This document shows positions 17,620 through 24,809 of a stretch of 64,000 nucleotides of DNA, piece after piece. Numbering within the stretch: position 1 is the stretch's first letter; each line of letters starts with the position of its first letter. The position numbers were made by a program, and so were the translations under genes. Source of the stretch: Betaproteobacteria bacterium (lineage in GTDB: Bacteria; Pseudomonadota; Gammaproteobacteria; Burkholderiales; Usitatibacteraceae); the NCBI GenBank assembly GCA_016791265.1, contig JAEUMY010000012.1, positions 1 to 64,000 of the forward strand, in the 5' to 3' direction. Under the pieces are notes generated by a model. That model saw nothing but the letters and a program-made list of their open reading frames with translations. It did not search any database and had not been told where the DNA came from.

Positions 17620-18054
17620 ATGTACCCATGGGCGAGACAGATGGCGGCGCTGCTGCTTTGGGGCTGCATGACAGTCGCGGCATCGGCTCAAGAACCAAAG
17701 CCGAATGAGGCGCGAGTGCGCGAATTCATCGCAGCCTTCAATGCGAAGGATGTCGACGGCATGTTGACGCGGGTCACCGATGACATCGCCTGGTTCAATG
17801 TCTCTGGCAAGACTGTCAGCGTCGAGACGGAAGGCAAGGATGCGTTGAGGAAAGGCATGGAGTCTTACTTCAAGTCGCTGCCCAGCGCGCGCGCGGAGCT
17901 GGTCTGGGTGCAGTCATCGCCCAACCGCGTGGCGGCGCTGGAGAAGGCAAGCTGGGAGGGCAAGTCGGGGCCGCGGGCGCAGGTGAGTATCGCGATATAC
18001 GAATTTCAGGACGGGCTGATCAAGCGGGTCCACTACATGCCGTCCGAGAAGTGA
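17620..18054 (+). CDS. Secreted SnoaL/NTF2-like protein
   Basis: The 144-residue product has a signal peptide (residues 1-23, ending ASAQ) followed by a SnoaL-like fold: VREFIAAFNAKDVDGMLTRVTDDIAWF and a C-terminal YEFQDGLIKRVHYMPSEK strand pair. Such domains bind small molecules or act as isomerases; function here is unknown. An excellent AGGAGGT ribosome-binding site at 17606-17612 fixes the start at 17620 rather than an upstream ATG-like frame. A second SnoaL-like protein, without signal, lies at 20751. Confidence 0.82.
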   Translation: MYPWARQMAALLLWGCMTVAASAQEPKPNEARVREFIAAFNAKDVDGMLTRVTDDIAWFNVSGKTVSVETEGKDALRKGMESYFKSLPSARAELVWVQSSPNRVAALEKASWEGKSGPRAQVSIAIYEFQDGLIKRVHYMPSEK

Positions 18055-18056
18055 GT

Positions 18057-18068
18057 GCGAATATTCGC
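18057..18068. repeat. HIP-like palindrome, exact copy
   Basis: GCGAATATTCGC, 2 bases after the SnoaL-like stop codon and 25 before the next ATG. Confidence 0.95.
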
Positions 18069-18093
18069 CAGGCGATTCTGAATCGCGGCTGAC

Positions 18094-18615
18094 ATGCGAA
18101 CCTCTTTGCGAGCGCTCCGCGCCGACATCACCACACTGGCGGTCGACGCCATTGTCAACGCCGCCAACAGTTCGCTCCTTGGTGGCGGGGGCGTGGATGG
18201 CGCCATCCATCGCGCGGCGGGGCCGGACCTGCTTGCCGAGTGTCGCTTGCTAGGCGGTTGCGACACGGGCGACGCCAAGCTCACACGCGGACACGGGCTG
18301 CCGGCCCGGTACGTGATTCATACCGTCGGCCCGGTGTGGCGGGGCGGGCGCGAGGGTGAACCCGAGCGCCTCGCCTCGTGCTATCGCCGCTCGATCGAAC
18401 TCGCGGGGCTGCATGGCCTGGCAACCCTCGCGTTTCCCGCCATCAGCACCGGTGTCTATGGCTATCCCATCGAAGCGGCGACCGTGATCGCCGTGACCAC
18501 GGTACGGAACACCGTGGGTCAGCATGCGAATATTCGCGAAGTGACGTTTTGCTGCTTCTCCGCGGATGATCTGGCCATTTACGAGCGGCTGTTGAGAACC
18601 GACCGGCCTGAATGA
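18094..18615 (+). CDS. Macrodomain O-acetyl-ADP-ribose deacetylase
   Basis: The 173-residue protein is a stand-alone macrodomain of the MacroD/YmdB type, which binds ADP-ribose and deacetylates O-acetyl-ADP-ribose or removes ADP-ribose from proteins. Diagnostic motifs are [36 protein letters not shown], the strand [12 protein letters not shown] and [13 protein letters not shown]. Length is typical. A HIP-like copy near the C-terminus encodes HANIREV, on the surface strand before the last helix. Confidence 0.95.
   Translation: MRTSLRALRADITTLAVDAIVNAANSSLLGGGGVDGAIHRAAGPDLLAECRLLGGCDTGDAKLTRGHGLPARYVIHTVGPVWRGGREGEPERLASCYRRSIELAGLHGLATLAFPAISTGVYGYPIEAATVIAVTTVRNTVGQHANIREVTFCCFSADDLAIYERLLRTDRPE
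18526..18537. repeat. HIP-like palindrome, exact copy
   Basis: GCGAATATTCGC inside the macrodomain gene, read as Ala-Asn-Ile-Arg. Confidence 0.95.
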
Positions 18616-18622
18616 AGGGTCG

Positions 18623-19009
18623 ATGATGAAGCGCCTGCTGATCGTGTTCCTGACCAATGTCGCCGCGCTGGCTCTGTTCATCTTCTTCATGGCGGCGCTG
18701 CCCGGCGATGTTCGGGACAGGCTGACCCTTGCGGCGCCAGCCATCGTCGCGCTGTGGCTGTTGGGCCAGGGCGGGCTCCACGCGCGGCGGCGGTGGGCTG
18801 TCCTCACGGTCGCAACGGTCGCGGGACTGCTGTTCCTGTTTCAAGTGCTGCTGCTCGCCTTCATCGCCTGGTTCGAGCGCGGCTTTGGCAATGTCGATCG
18901 CGCGACCGGCTATATCATTTTCCTCACGGCATCGGCCATACTCGCGGTCGGATCCTTGTCCGCATTCATCCGTTCGAAACGAACGGTGAATGAGCAAGGC
19001 AGCGACTGA
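18623..19009 (+). CDS. Hypothetical four-helix membrane protein
   Basis: The 128-residue product is almost entirely hydrophobic, with four likely transmembrane helices (about residues 5-25, 35-50, 58-85 and 95-115) and a short charged C-terminus. I recognise no family motif. It starts 8 bases after the macrodomain gene and may be co-transcribed with it. Confidence 0.65.
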   Translation: MMKRLLIVFLTNVAALALFIFFMAALPGDVRDRLTLAAPAIVALWLLGQGGLHARRRWAVLTVATVAGLLFLFQVLLLAFIAWFERGFGNVDRATGYIIFLTASAILAVGSLSAFIRSKRTVNEQGSD

Positions 19010-19029
19010 GGCGGCAGACAGCCGCGGCG

Positions 19030-19767
19030 ATGTCCGAGCCTCCAAGGCAATCGATAGTCCCTTTTTCCGCGCACAACATGCTCCACCTCCTCGACAACAT
19101 CGTCTGGCATGCGCTCACCGGCGCGCAAGCGCACTTCGCCGTGGGTGAGGGCGCGGCGCGCCGCTATGCGCCCGGCTTCTCGCCCATCATCGGATTCGCG
19201 GACAACACCAATGCCGACCTCGCCACCATCGCGCGTTACTGCAAGGCGGGCGAGCAGTTCTACACCGATGGCTGGTCCGGCCCCGTGCCGACGGGCTGGA
19301 ATCTCATGGTGGAATCCACCATGGACAAGATGGTGTGGAAGGGCGCGTTGCCGGACGAGGACGACGCGCTCTCTGCCGTGCCGCTTGGGCCCGAGCATGC
19401 CCAAGAGGCGCTGGACCTGGCGACGCTGACCCGGCCCGGACCATTCGGCCTTCGCACCCTCGAGCTCGGTGATTACTTCGGCATCTTCGAAGGCGCGCGC
19501 CTCATCGCCATGGCGGGTGAGCGCATGGCGGCTGGCCCGTGGCGCGAGATCAGCGGCGTGTGCGCACATCCGGATGCCCAGGGCCGGGGCTACGCGCGGC
19601 GGCTGATGCTGAAGCTCCTTCGCCGCCAGATGCTGCGCGGCGAATCCACGTTCCTGCATGTCGTGAGCACCAACCTGACCGCGCGCAATCTCTACATTCG
19701 CATGGGGTTCGAGACGTACAAGGTCTCGCAGGTGCGGGTCATCACGCCCATCTCGCGATCCTGCTGA
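19030..19767 (+). CDS. GNAT acetyltransferase, FR47-like
   Basis: The 245-residue product resembles FR47-like GNAT proteins, in which an N-terminal region (LDNIVWHALTGAQAHFAVG) precedes the acetyltransferase core. The acetyl-CoA loop is SGVCAHPDAQGRGYARRLMLKLLRRQ (about residues 174-199) and the C-terminal segment TFLHVVSTNLTARNLYIRMGFETY is typical. Substrate unknown. It lies in a run of four acetyltransferase domains within 6.5 kb. Confidence 0.88.
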   Translation: MSEPPRQSIVPFSAHNMLHLLDNIVWHALTGAQAHFAVGEGAARRYAPGFSPIIGFADNTNADLATIARYCKAGEQFYTDGWSGPVPTGWNLMVESTMDKMVWKGALPDEDDALSAVPLGPEHAQEALDLATLTRPGPFGLRTLELGDYFGIFEGARLIAMAGERMAAGPWREISGVCAHPDAQGRGYARRLMLKLLRRQMLRGESTFLHVVSTNLTARNLYIRMGFETYKVSQVRVITPISRSC

Positions 19768-19798
19768 CGTTCGCCCCAAGGTATCGAAGGGCGGGCGT
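19766..19798. repeat. REP-like element, partial
   Basis: A degenerate copy of the palindromic repeat seen at 20511, recognised by the shared GGTATCGAAGGG block and flanking CGTTCGCC / GGGCGGGCG arms. Confidence 0.5.
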
Positions 19799-19862
19799 CC
19801 GACCCGGCTTCGATGCCTCAGCCCGAGCGACCTTGTCCTGCCGAGCGAGTACCCAACACCTC

Positions 19863-20474
19863 ATGACCCAACTCACTATCATCCCCGCCACCCAAACCGA
19901 CATCCCCGCCGCCGTCGCCGCGTGCGTCGACGCTTTCCATGCCGATCCGCTCATGACCTGGTTTTTCGGCGACCACGCAAGCGGGCGCGATGAGGGCGTC
20001 AAGCGTTTCTTCACGCTGCTGATGGCGGCGCGCATCGCCCTGGGTGCGCCTGTTCTGGTGGCGAAGCAAGAGGGCAGCGTCATCGGTCTGGCGATGGGTT
20101 ACCGCACCGACCGCCCGGCCTGGCCGAAGGAGATCGACGCGGCATGGGCCGAGTTCGAAGCGGGGGCGCCGCAGATCGTGCCGCGCTTTGGGCAGTACGA
20201 GGCTGTGTCCGATGCGCGCCCACCGGTCGGGCCGCATTGGTACCTCGGTGTCATTGGCGTGCGCAACGACCGGAGGGGGACGGGTGTCGGCAAGGCGCTG
20301 CTGAAAGCCTTTTGCGCGCTCTCTGACGCCGACCCGCAATCGACCGGCGTGTACCTCGAAACCGCCAACCCGGCCAGCCTCCGCTTCTACGAGCGCAACG
20401 GCTTCGTCATCCGCGAGCATGACGTGATGGAGGGGGTGGGGTTGTGGTGCGTGTTTCGGCCCTCGCCGGTCTAG
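19863..20474 (+). CDS. GNAT family N-acetyltransferase
   Basis: The 203-residue product is a GNAT enzyme of the type with an N-terminal DIPAAVAACVDAFHADPLMTWFF segment. The acetyl-CoA site is LGVIGVRNDRRGTGVGKALLKAF (about residues 132-154), followed by GVYLETANPASLRFYERNGF, the usual substrate-strand and helix. The function is unknown. The start at 19863 follows a REP-like repeat; the longer frame upstream is inside the previous gene. Confidence 0.88.
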   Translation: MTQLTIIPATQTDIPAAVAACVDAFHADPLMTWFFGDHASGRDEGVKRFFTLLMAARIALGAPVLVAKQEGSVIGLAMGYRTDRPAWPKEIDAAWAEFEAGAPQIVPRFGQYEAVSDARPPVGPHWYLGVIGVRNDRRGTGVGKALLKAFCALSDADPQSTGVYLETANPASLRFYERNGFVIREHDVMEGVGLWCVFRPSPV

Positions 20475-20510
20475 TGCGAGTTCCTTTCCGGAGTTCACGA
20501 TAGCCCTGTT

Positions 20511-20544
20511 CCCGTTCGCGCTGAGGTATCGAAGGGTGAACGGG
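20511..20544. repeat. REP-like palindrome
   Basis: Arms CCCGTTCG and a GAA-shifted CGAACGGG-like complement (GTGAACGGG) flank TGAGGTATCGAAGGG. This is the widespread intergenic type related to 'CCGTTCGCCCTGAGCTTGTC'. A partial copy is at 19766. Confidence 0.7.
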
Positions 20545-20596
20545 TCACTGCACTTCCAGCCTTGCCGATGCCGTGCAGTCTGGCGTTCTCGAGGAT

Positions 20597-20608
20597 GCGA
20601 ATATTCGC
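20597..20608. repeat. HIP-like palindrome, exact copy
   Basis: GCGAATATTCGC, intergenic, 50 bases after the REP-like element; followed by AA. Confidence 0.95.
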
Positions 20609-20750
20609 AAAGCCCGCGACAGGCGCGCTGACGCTCCTTGGACTCTACGCGCAGAAAATCTGACAGGTGCCTCAAGAAAATTTCAAGCATCATCGGCCCC
20701 GGATTGGCGAAGATTGGATTCCCTGCGTTCATCCATTTCGCCATTTCGCC

Positions 20751-21131
20751 ATGTCGCCAGAAGCCGTCATCCAGCGCCAGCTCGACGCCTATAACGCCAA
20801 AGACCTCGACGCCCTGCTCGCCACCTACGCGCCGGACGCGGAGCAACATGCGCTGCATGGCGCGTTGTTGGCCGCGGGCCGCGATGCCCTGCGCCGACGT
20901 TTTGCCGAGCGCTTCCGCGAGCCCGACCTGCACGCCCGGCTGCTCTCGCGCACGCTGATCGGTGATGTGGTCGCGGATCACGAAGTCATCACGCGCAACT
21001 TTCCCGACGGACCCGGCACACTGGAAATGCTGTGCCTGTACGAAGTCCGCGACGGGTTGATCCGCAAGGCCACTTTCGCCACAGGGGCCAAGACCTTGCT
21101 GGCCCTGAATGCGGCAAGACCGGATGAGTGA
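20751..21131 (+). CDS. SnoaL-like / steroid delta-isomerase family protein
   Basis: The 126-residue cytoplasmic product has the NTF2-like fold: SPEAVIQRQLDAYNAKDLDALLATYAPD at the N-terminus (a typical first helix pair), then GRDALRRRFAERF and LCLYEVRDGLIRKATF. These proteins often act on small hydrophobic molecules; substrate unknown. The ATG at 20751 starts the domain properly; the open frame upstream lacks similarity. The next gene overlaps or abuts it. Confidence 0.8.
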   Translation: MSPEAVIQRQLDAYNAKDLDALLATYAPDAEQHALHGALLAAGRDALRRRFAERFREPDLHARLLSRTLIGDVVADHEVITRNFPDGPGTLEMLCLYEVRDGLIRKATFATGAKTLLALNAARPDE

Positions 21132-21157
21132 AAGACTGGAGAGCCCCGAAACACGCC

Positions 21158-21604
21158 ATGTCCAATCACCACCTCGCCCAACTCAACATCGCCACCCTGC
21201 TGGCACCGAAGGATTCGCCGCAGCTCGCGGACTTCGTCGCCAACCTGGACCGCATCAATGCGCTGGCCGACGCGGCGGATGGCTTCGTCTGGCGCATGCT
21301 GGGCGACGGCGCGGATGCAAACGGCTGGCGGCCGTGGGGCGACGAGGTGCTGGCCAACATGTCGCTTTGGCGCGATGTCGAGTCGCTGAAGGATTACGCG
21401 TTTCGCACCGCGCATGCCGACATCATGAAACGTCGCAAGGAGTGGTTTGGCCGCATGGCGGATGCGTACATGGTGTTGTGGTGGGTGCCGGCGGGACACA
21501 TCCCCACATTGAGCGAGGCGAGTGAGCGGCTTGAGCGCTTGCGCGCCAACGGGCCGACTGCGAAGGCGTTCACGTTCAAGGATGTTTTTCCCCCGCCGGG
21601 GTGA
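21158..21604 (+). CDS. DUF3291 family protein
   Basis: The 148-residue product matches the DUF3291 family, a dimeric alpha-beta barrel-like domain of unknown function: HHLAQLNIATLLAPKDSPQLADFV at the start, LDRINALADAADGFVWRM, and ADIMKRRKEWFGRMADAYMVLWWVPAGHIPT. An alternative GTG start at 21128 would overlap the previous stop; I prefer the ATG at 21158. Possible roles resemble antibiotic biosynthesis monooxygenase-type domains, but this is only fold analogy. Confidence 0.82.
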   Translation: MSNHHLAQLNIATLLAPKDSPQLADFVANLDRINALADAADGFVWRMLGDGADANGWRPWGDEVLANMSLWRDVESLKDYAFRTAHADIMKRRKEWFGRMADAYMVLWWVPAGHIPTLSEASERLERLRANGPTAKAFTFKDVFPPPG

Positions 21605-21693
21605 TGAGTTCACGGCGCGGCGTGACGCTATTCCTTCGCCGCCCCCAGCCCGCTTGAGCGTAGTATCGAGTCTCCAACACTCGCCCGCACCCC

Positions 21694-22023
21694 ATGCGCC
21701 ACGCCACCGCCCGCAACTTCGCCCTGTCGCTCCCCGGCGTGATCGAGGCGCCGCATCATGACTACAATTCGTGGCGGGTCGGCAAGGCGAAGCGCATCTT
21801 TGTGACCATTCCTCCGGATGAGGCGCATCTGCACATCTTCGTCGATGATGCGACGCGTGAAGAGGCGTTGGTGATGCATGCGGCGTTCGCGGAGAAGCTG
21901 CTGTGGGGCGGCAAGGTCGTGGGCCTGCGCGTCAACCTGGACAAAGCGGAATCCGCCATCGTGAAGCGCCTCATTCGGCAGGCGTGGAGTCACAAGGGTG
22001 GTCATTCAGGAGGCGTGGTGTGA
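21694..22023 (+). CDS. MmcQ/YjbR family protein
   Basis: The 109-residue product is a second, divergent YjbR-type protein. It has the family pattern FALSLPGVIEAPHHDYNSWRVGKAKRIFVTI and a C-terminal LNLDKAES-like segment ending in WSHKG. The function is unknown. Its stop overlaps the GTG start of the following glyoxalase-like gene (GTGA), so the two are translationally coupled. Confidence 0.82.
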   Translation: MRHATARNFALSLPGVIEAPHHDYNSWRVGKAKRIFVTIPPDEAHLHIFVDDATREEALVMHAAFAEKLLWGGKVVGLRVNLDKAESAIVKRLIRQAWSHKGGHSGGVV

Positions 22024-22403
22024 AGCTGGGCGCAGTGCGAATATTCGTACACAGCCTCGTCGCGGCGCAGGCGTTCTATGAAGAGACGCTGGGCCTGCCG
22101 CGCGTGGCGGGCGGCTCGGCATTCGGCTACTGCGTGTTTGAAATGGATGGGCCGGGCGATGCGCAGCTCGTGATCGAGGCGGTCAGCCTCGACGCGCCGC
22201 TGGAGGATCGCGAACTGGTTGGCCGCTTCACCGGCGTTTCGTTCACCGTCCCGGATGTCTCTGCGCTGCATGCGGCGCTCACCGAGCGCGGCGTCAAGTT
22301 CACCGACCCACCCGAGCGGCAACCCTGGGGCGGCGTGCTGGCGACGTTTCTCGATCCGTCGGGCAACGAGTTGCAGATCGTCGAGATGCCGGGCGCCACC
22401 TAA
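22020..22403 (+). CDS. VOC (glyoxalase/bleomycin resistance) family protein
   Basis: The 127-residue product has two beta-alpha-beta-beta-beta modules of the vicinal oxygen chelate fold: FVHSLVAAQAFYEETLGLPRV in the first and VPDVSALHAALTERGVKF ... FLDPSGNELQIVEM in the second. Many such proteins are metal-dependent lyases, dioxygenases or binding proteins; no substrate can be named. The GTG at 22020 has an AGGAGG site at 22008-22013. A near-HIP copy lies in its first codons (AVRIFV). Confidence 0.85.
   Translation: MKLGAVRIFVHSLVAAQAFYEETLGLPRVAGGSAFGYCVFEMDGPGDAQLVIEAVSLDAPLEDRELVGRFTGVSFTVPDVSALHAALTERGVKFTDPPERQPWGGVLATFLDPSGNELQIVEMPGAT
22037..22048. repeat. HIP-like palindrome, one mismatch
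   Basis: GCGAATATTCGT, read as Arg-Ile-Phe-Val at the N-terminus of the VOC protein. Confidence 0.7.
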
Positions 22404-22412
22404 AGCTGACCA

Positions 22413-22424
22413 CTGAATATTCGC
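22413..22424. repeat. HIP-like palindrome, two mismatches
   Basis: CTGAATATTCGC, 3 bases before the ATG at 22428. Confidence 0.5.
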
Positions 22425-22427
22425 ATC

Positions 22428-23453
22428 ATGGACTCATCCACTGAACACGCTACCGACACCATCGCGCTGCGGCTCCTGCGGTCCGACGAACTCGACTGGG
22501 CCAACGCGCGCTACGCCGAGATCGGCTTCAATCCCGCGACACCGGAGCAAATCATTCTCGTCGCCGAGACGAACGGTGAAGGCGCTGGCGGGAACATGCT
22601 TGCCGGCTTGGGGCGGTTGAATCCCATTGGAGCCGACGAAGCCGAGCTTTCCGGCATCCACGTCCTGCCCGCGTTTCAGGGGCGGGGCATCGCCGCGCGC
22701 ATCGTGGCGGAGCTGTTGCGCCGCTCGCGCCATCGCCTGCTGTACTGCATTCCGTTGCGCCACCTTGAGCCGTTCTACATGCGTTACGGATTCGCACCCA
22801 TCGCCGCTGATCAGCCGATTCCCTGCGCGCTTGTCACGAAGCTGGGTGCCTGCAATCGCCGGCATGCGCAAAGTGAAGGGGGCGACATGCGCATCTTCAC
22901 CCGCGAGCGGCCTGCGGAATCACAGCCCGCCCGCATCACGCTGCGCCCCGGCCGCGTGGACGACAGCGCGCTGCTCCGCCACTGGGACGAAGAGCCGCAT
23001 GTCATCGAGTCCGACCCGGATGACGATTGGGAATGGGAAACCGAGCTGGCCCACGAACCCGACTGGCGCGAGCAACTCATGGCCGAGCTGGTGGTGGACG
23101 GGCAACCGAATCGCCCCATTGGCTTCGTGCAGATCATCGACCCCGAGCGCGAAGAGAGCCACTACTGGGGCGATTGCGAACCCAACCTCCGCGCCATCGA
23201 CATCTGGATCGGCGAGGCCGACTGCCTCGGCAAAGGTTATGGCGAGACGATGATGCGGCTAGCCCTCGATCGCTGCTTCGCCGACCCGGCCGTGACGGCG
23301 GTCATCATCGATCCGCTCGCCAGCAACACGCGGGCGCACAAGTTCTATCAGCGGTTGGGGTTTGTGCCGGAGGGGTTGCGGAGGTTCTTTGACCACGAGT
23401 GCCTGGTGCATCGGTTGACGCGGGCGGGGTGGGTGGCGGGGGCAGGGGGATAG
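22428..23453 (+). CDS. Tandem GNAT acetyltransferase (two fused domains)
   Basis: The 341-residue protein contains two different GNAT domains. Residues about 10-145 carry LSGIHVLPAFQGRGIAARIVAELLRRS, an acetyl-CoA loop of the common type. Residues about 165-335 resemble the AAC(6')-Ib-like aminoglycoside acetyltransferase branch: WDEEPHVIESDPDDDWEWE, IGFVQIIDPEREESHYWGD, AIDIWIGEADCLGKGYG and IDPLASNTRAHKFYQRLGF. The linker contains GDMRIFTRERP, whose Met could be an internal start. Whether it modifies an antibiotic is unknown; the second domain is the better candidate. There is no frame break in 1,023 bases. Confidence 0.87.
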   Translation: MDSSTEHATDTIALRLLRSDELDWANARYAEIGFNPATPEQIILVAETNGEGAGGNMLAGLGRLNPIGADEAELSGIHVLPAFQGRGIAARIVAELLRRSRHRLLYCIPLRHLEPFYMRYGFAPIAADQPIPCALVTKLGACNRRHAQSEGGDMRIFTRERPAESQPARITLRPGRVDDSALLRHWDEEPHVIESDPDDDWEWETELAHEPDWREQLMAELVVDGQPNRPIGFVQIIDPEREESHYWGDCEPNLRAIDIWIGEADCLGKGYGETMMRLALDRCFADPAVTAVIIDPLASNTRAHKFYQRLGFVPEGLRRFFDHECLVHRLTRAGWVAGAGG

Positions 23454-23492
23454 ATGTGCGGGTTGTTGTCACTTCACCAGACCTCGCGGGTT

Positions 23493-23504
23493 GCGAATAT
23501 TCGC
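23493..23504. repeat. HIP-like palindrome, full 16-bp form
   Basis: TTGCGAATATTCGCAA, intergenic, the last copy before the integron cassettes. Confidence 0.95.
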
Positions 23505-23592
23505 AATGAGGTCGCGGGGTTGATGCGGTCTTGCGTTGGGTTGTTGTCGCGCGTGGGGGGTGGTTATCATGCGCGTTCGCGTGATAAATCTA

Positions 23593-23599
23593 GTTAGCC
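23593..23599 (+). other. Integron cassette boundary (left end)
   Basis: GTTAGCC, the same 7 bases that end both attC sites downstream. It marks the point where the first cassette joins host DNA. An imperfect TTATCA...TGATAA inverted repeat (about 23562-23587) lies immediately upstream. It may be an attI relic or a secondary site; neither is proven. Confidence 0.55.
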
Positions 23600-23627
23600 C
23601 CTTCACTCACCATCTAAGGGAAGCATA

Positions 23628-24110
23628 GTGACATACGAGAAGCCAGAAGACCGTCATGAGTTGTCTGTACGTGCCATGGCAGAAAAATACGATGGATCGA
23701 TCATTGTGCGTCGCTGGCTCGGCTGCTGGGTTGACATGGTTGGGTCAATATCATGTTTTGTGGTCCCTGATTTTATTCTTGGCAATGAGCTCTATCGCGA
23801 GACATTGGCGATTTGGTTGCTGCTGGCAGTCTCATATTTTGTCGTTACTGAATGGCTGTGGGGGCGAACCTTGGGCAAGGTTCTTACCGGGACTATCGTT
23901 GTGAATGAAAGCGGTGGTCGGCCTAATCTTGGTCAAGTGTTGGTGCGAACGGTTCTGCGCTTGTTTGAAGTTAACCCACTTCTGGCCGGAGGTGTTCCGG
24001 CCGGCATCGCTGCGGCTGTTTCCAGTCGTAAGCAGCGAATCGGTGACATGATTGCCAATACCTATGTAGTTCGATCACGCGACGTTGTGGCACTTCATGC
24101 AGCAGGCTAA
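23628..24110 (+). CDS. RDD family membrane protein, integron cassette 1
   Basis: The 160-residue product is an RDD-family protein: RRWLGCWVDMVGSISCFVV at the first helix (the Arg-Asp pair gives the name), EWLWGRTLGKVLTGTIVVNESGGRPNLGQVLVRTVLR, and SSRKQRIGDMIANTYVV. Three membrane segments are likely. The start is a GTG 28 bases after the cassette boundary, and the TAA stop lies inside the attC core site, as usual for cassette genes. Base composition is near 50% GC, unlike the surroundings. Function is unknown. Confidence 0.88.
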   Translation: MTYEKPEDRHELSVRAMAEKYDGSIIVRRWLGCWVDMVGSISCFVVPDFILGNELYRETLAIWLLLAVSYFVVTEWLWGRTLGKVLTGTIVVNESGGRPNLGQVLVRTVLRLFEVNPLLAGGVPAGIAAAVSSRKQRIGDMIANTYVVRSRDVVALHAAG

Positions 24111-24164
24111 CCGTCTCGTCACGGTGACCCGCCTGCGGCCGGCCCCTTACGTCTGTTGTTAGCC
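24105..24164 (+). other. attC recombination site of cassette 1
   Basis: A 60-base imperfect palindrome bounded by complementary core sites GGCTAAC (24105-24111) and GTTAGCC (24158-24164), with GC-rich inner arms. The inner L boxes are less clear than in the next site. The stop codon of the RDD gene is embedded in the left core. Confidence 0.75.
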
Positions 24165-24168
24165 AGCT

Positions 24169-24522
24169 ATGCCGCAATTTGCATCTCCACTTGATCAAAG
24201 ACGTGAGGGCGAAATCGATGTTTGGATGACGGTCTGTGTATTGCTTGATGCGTCAATCCCGGAAGTAGGCGGCGCGCCTGGAGATTCCGTTTTGGGCTAC
24301 ATGATAAATGTCGGACTTAGGCTACCGGGTCCGCAGCCGAAGGCTTCTCTGGAGAAGTTATTCCCTGATGGAGTAGTTGATTGGGATGAAACTGAGTACT
24401 ATCAAGTAGATCCTGGTGAACTTGATGATGAGTTGCGCAAGCACGTTTCGGTACCGGACAAAGATGGCGTTTGGTATCGCAGCGGGAAGGTCTTCTTTGG
24501 GGACAAAAATAATGCCGGCTAA
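24169..24522 (+). CDS. Hypothetical protein, integron cassette 2
   Basis: The 117-residue product is acidic, soluble and unlike any family I recognise. It has no signal or membrane segment; the middle is rich in Pro, Gly and Asp (LPGPQPKASLEKLFPDGVVDWDETEYYQVDPGE), and the end is FGDKNNAG. It starts 4 bases after the boundary of cassette 1, without room for its own promoter, and its TAA lies within the next attC core, the classic cassette arrangement. GC content is low for the window. Confidence 0.8.
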   Translation: MPQFASPLDQRREGEIDVWMTVCVLLDASIPEVGGAPGDSVLGYMINVGLRLPGPQPKASLEKLFPDGVVDWDETEYYQVDPGELDDELRKHVSVPDKDGVWYRSGKVFFGDKNNAG

Positions 24523-24579
24523 CAAGTCGTTGCAGGCTGACCGCCCGGTGGGGCGCCTAGCCGAACCCCATCGTTAGCC
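24517..24579 (+). other. attC recombination site of cassette 2
   Basis: A canonical attC of 63 bases: R'' GGCTAAC (24517), spacer AAGTCGTT, L'' GGCTGA whose extra G is the expected extrahelical base against L' TAGCC, a CGCCC-GGTG-GGGCG hairpin, and R' GTTAGCC (24573-24579). Confidence 0.88.
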
Positions 24580-24584
24580 ATCTG

Positions 24585-24710
24585 ATGGAATTCTCTCCGA
24601 CCATACAGCCCTACAGCTTGCCCCTCCGTCGTGGACTCACCGGCGAAGTGAGAGGCTTGCTTCAGTTCACTTTTGAGCGAGAAGCGCCTGATCGCGCGCA
24701 AGAAGCATAA
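24585..24710 (+). CDS. Short ORF after cassette 2 (possible truncated cassette)
   Basis: A 41-codon frame starts 5 bases after the second attC, the normal place for a cassette gene, and ends in TAA at 24708-24710. It encodes MEFSPTIQPYSLPLRR and a charged C-terminal half. I recognise nothing, and no third attC follows, so it may be the start of a decayed cassette or simply chance. Confidence 0.3.
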   Translation: MEFSPTIQPYSLPLRRGLTGEVRGLLQFTFEREAPDRAQEA

Positions 24711-24809
24711 AGGCCGGGCTCATTTCTTTCATGATCGTGGGATGAGTACATTCGCCTGTCCCCTTCGACTCTCTAGCGCTTTCTGCGGCACCAACAATCA
24801 GCTGAATTC

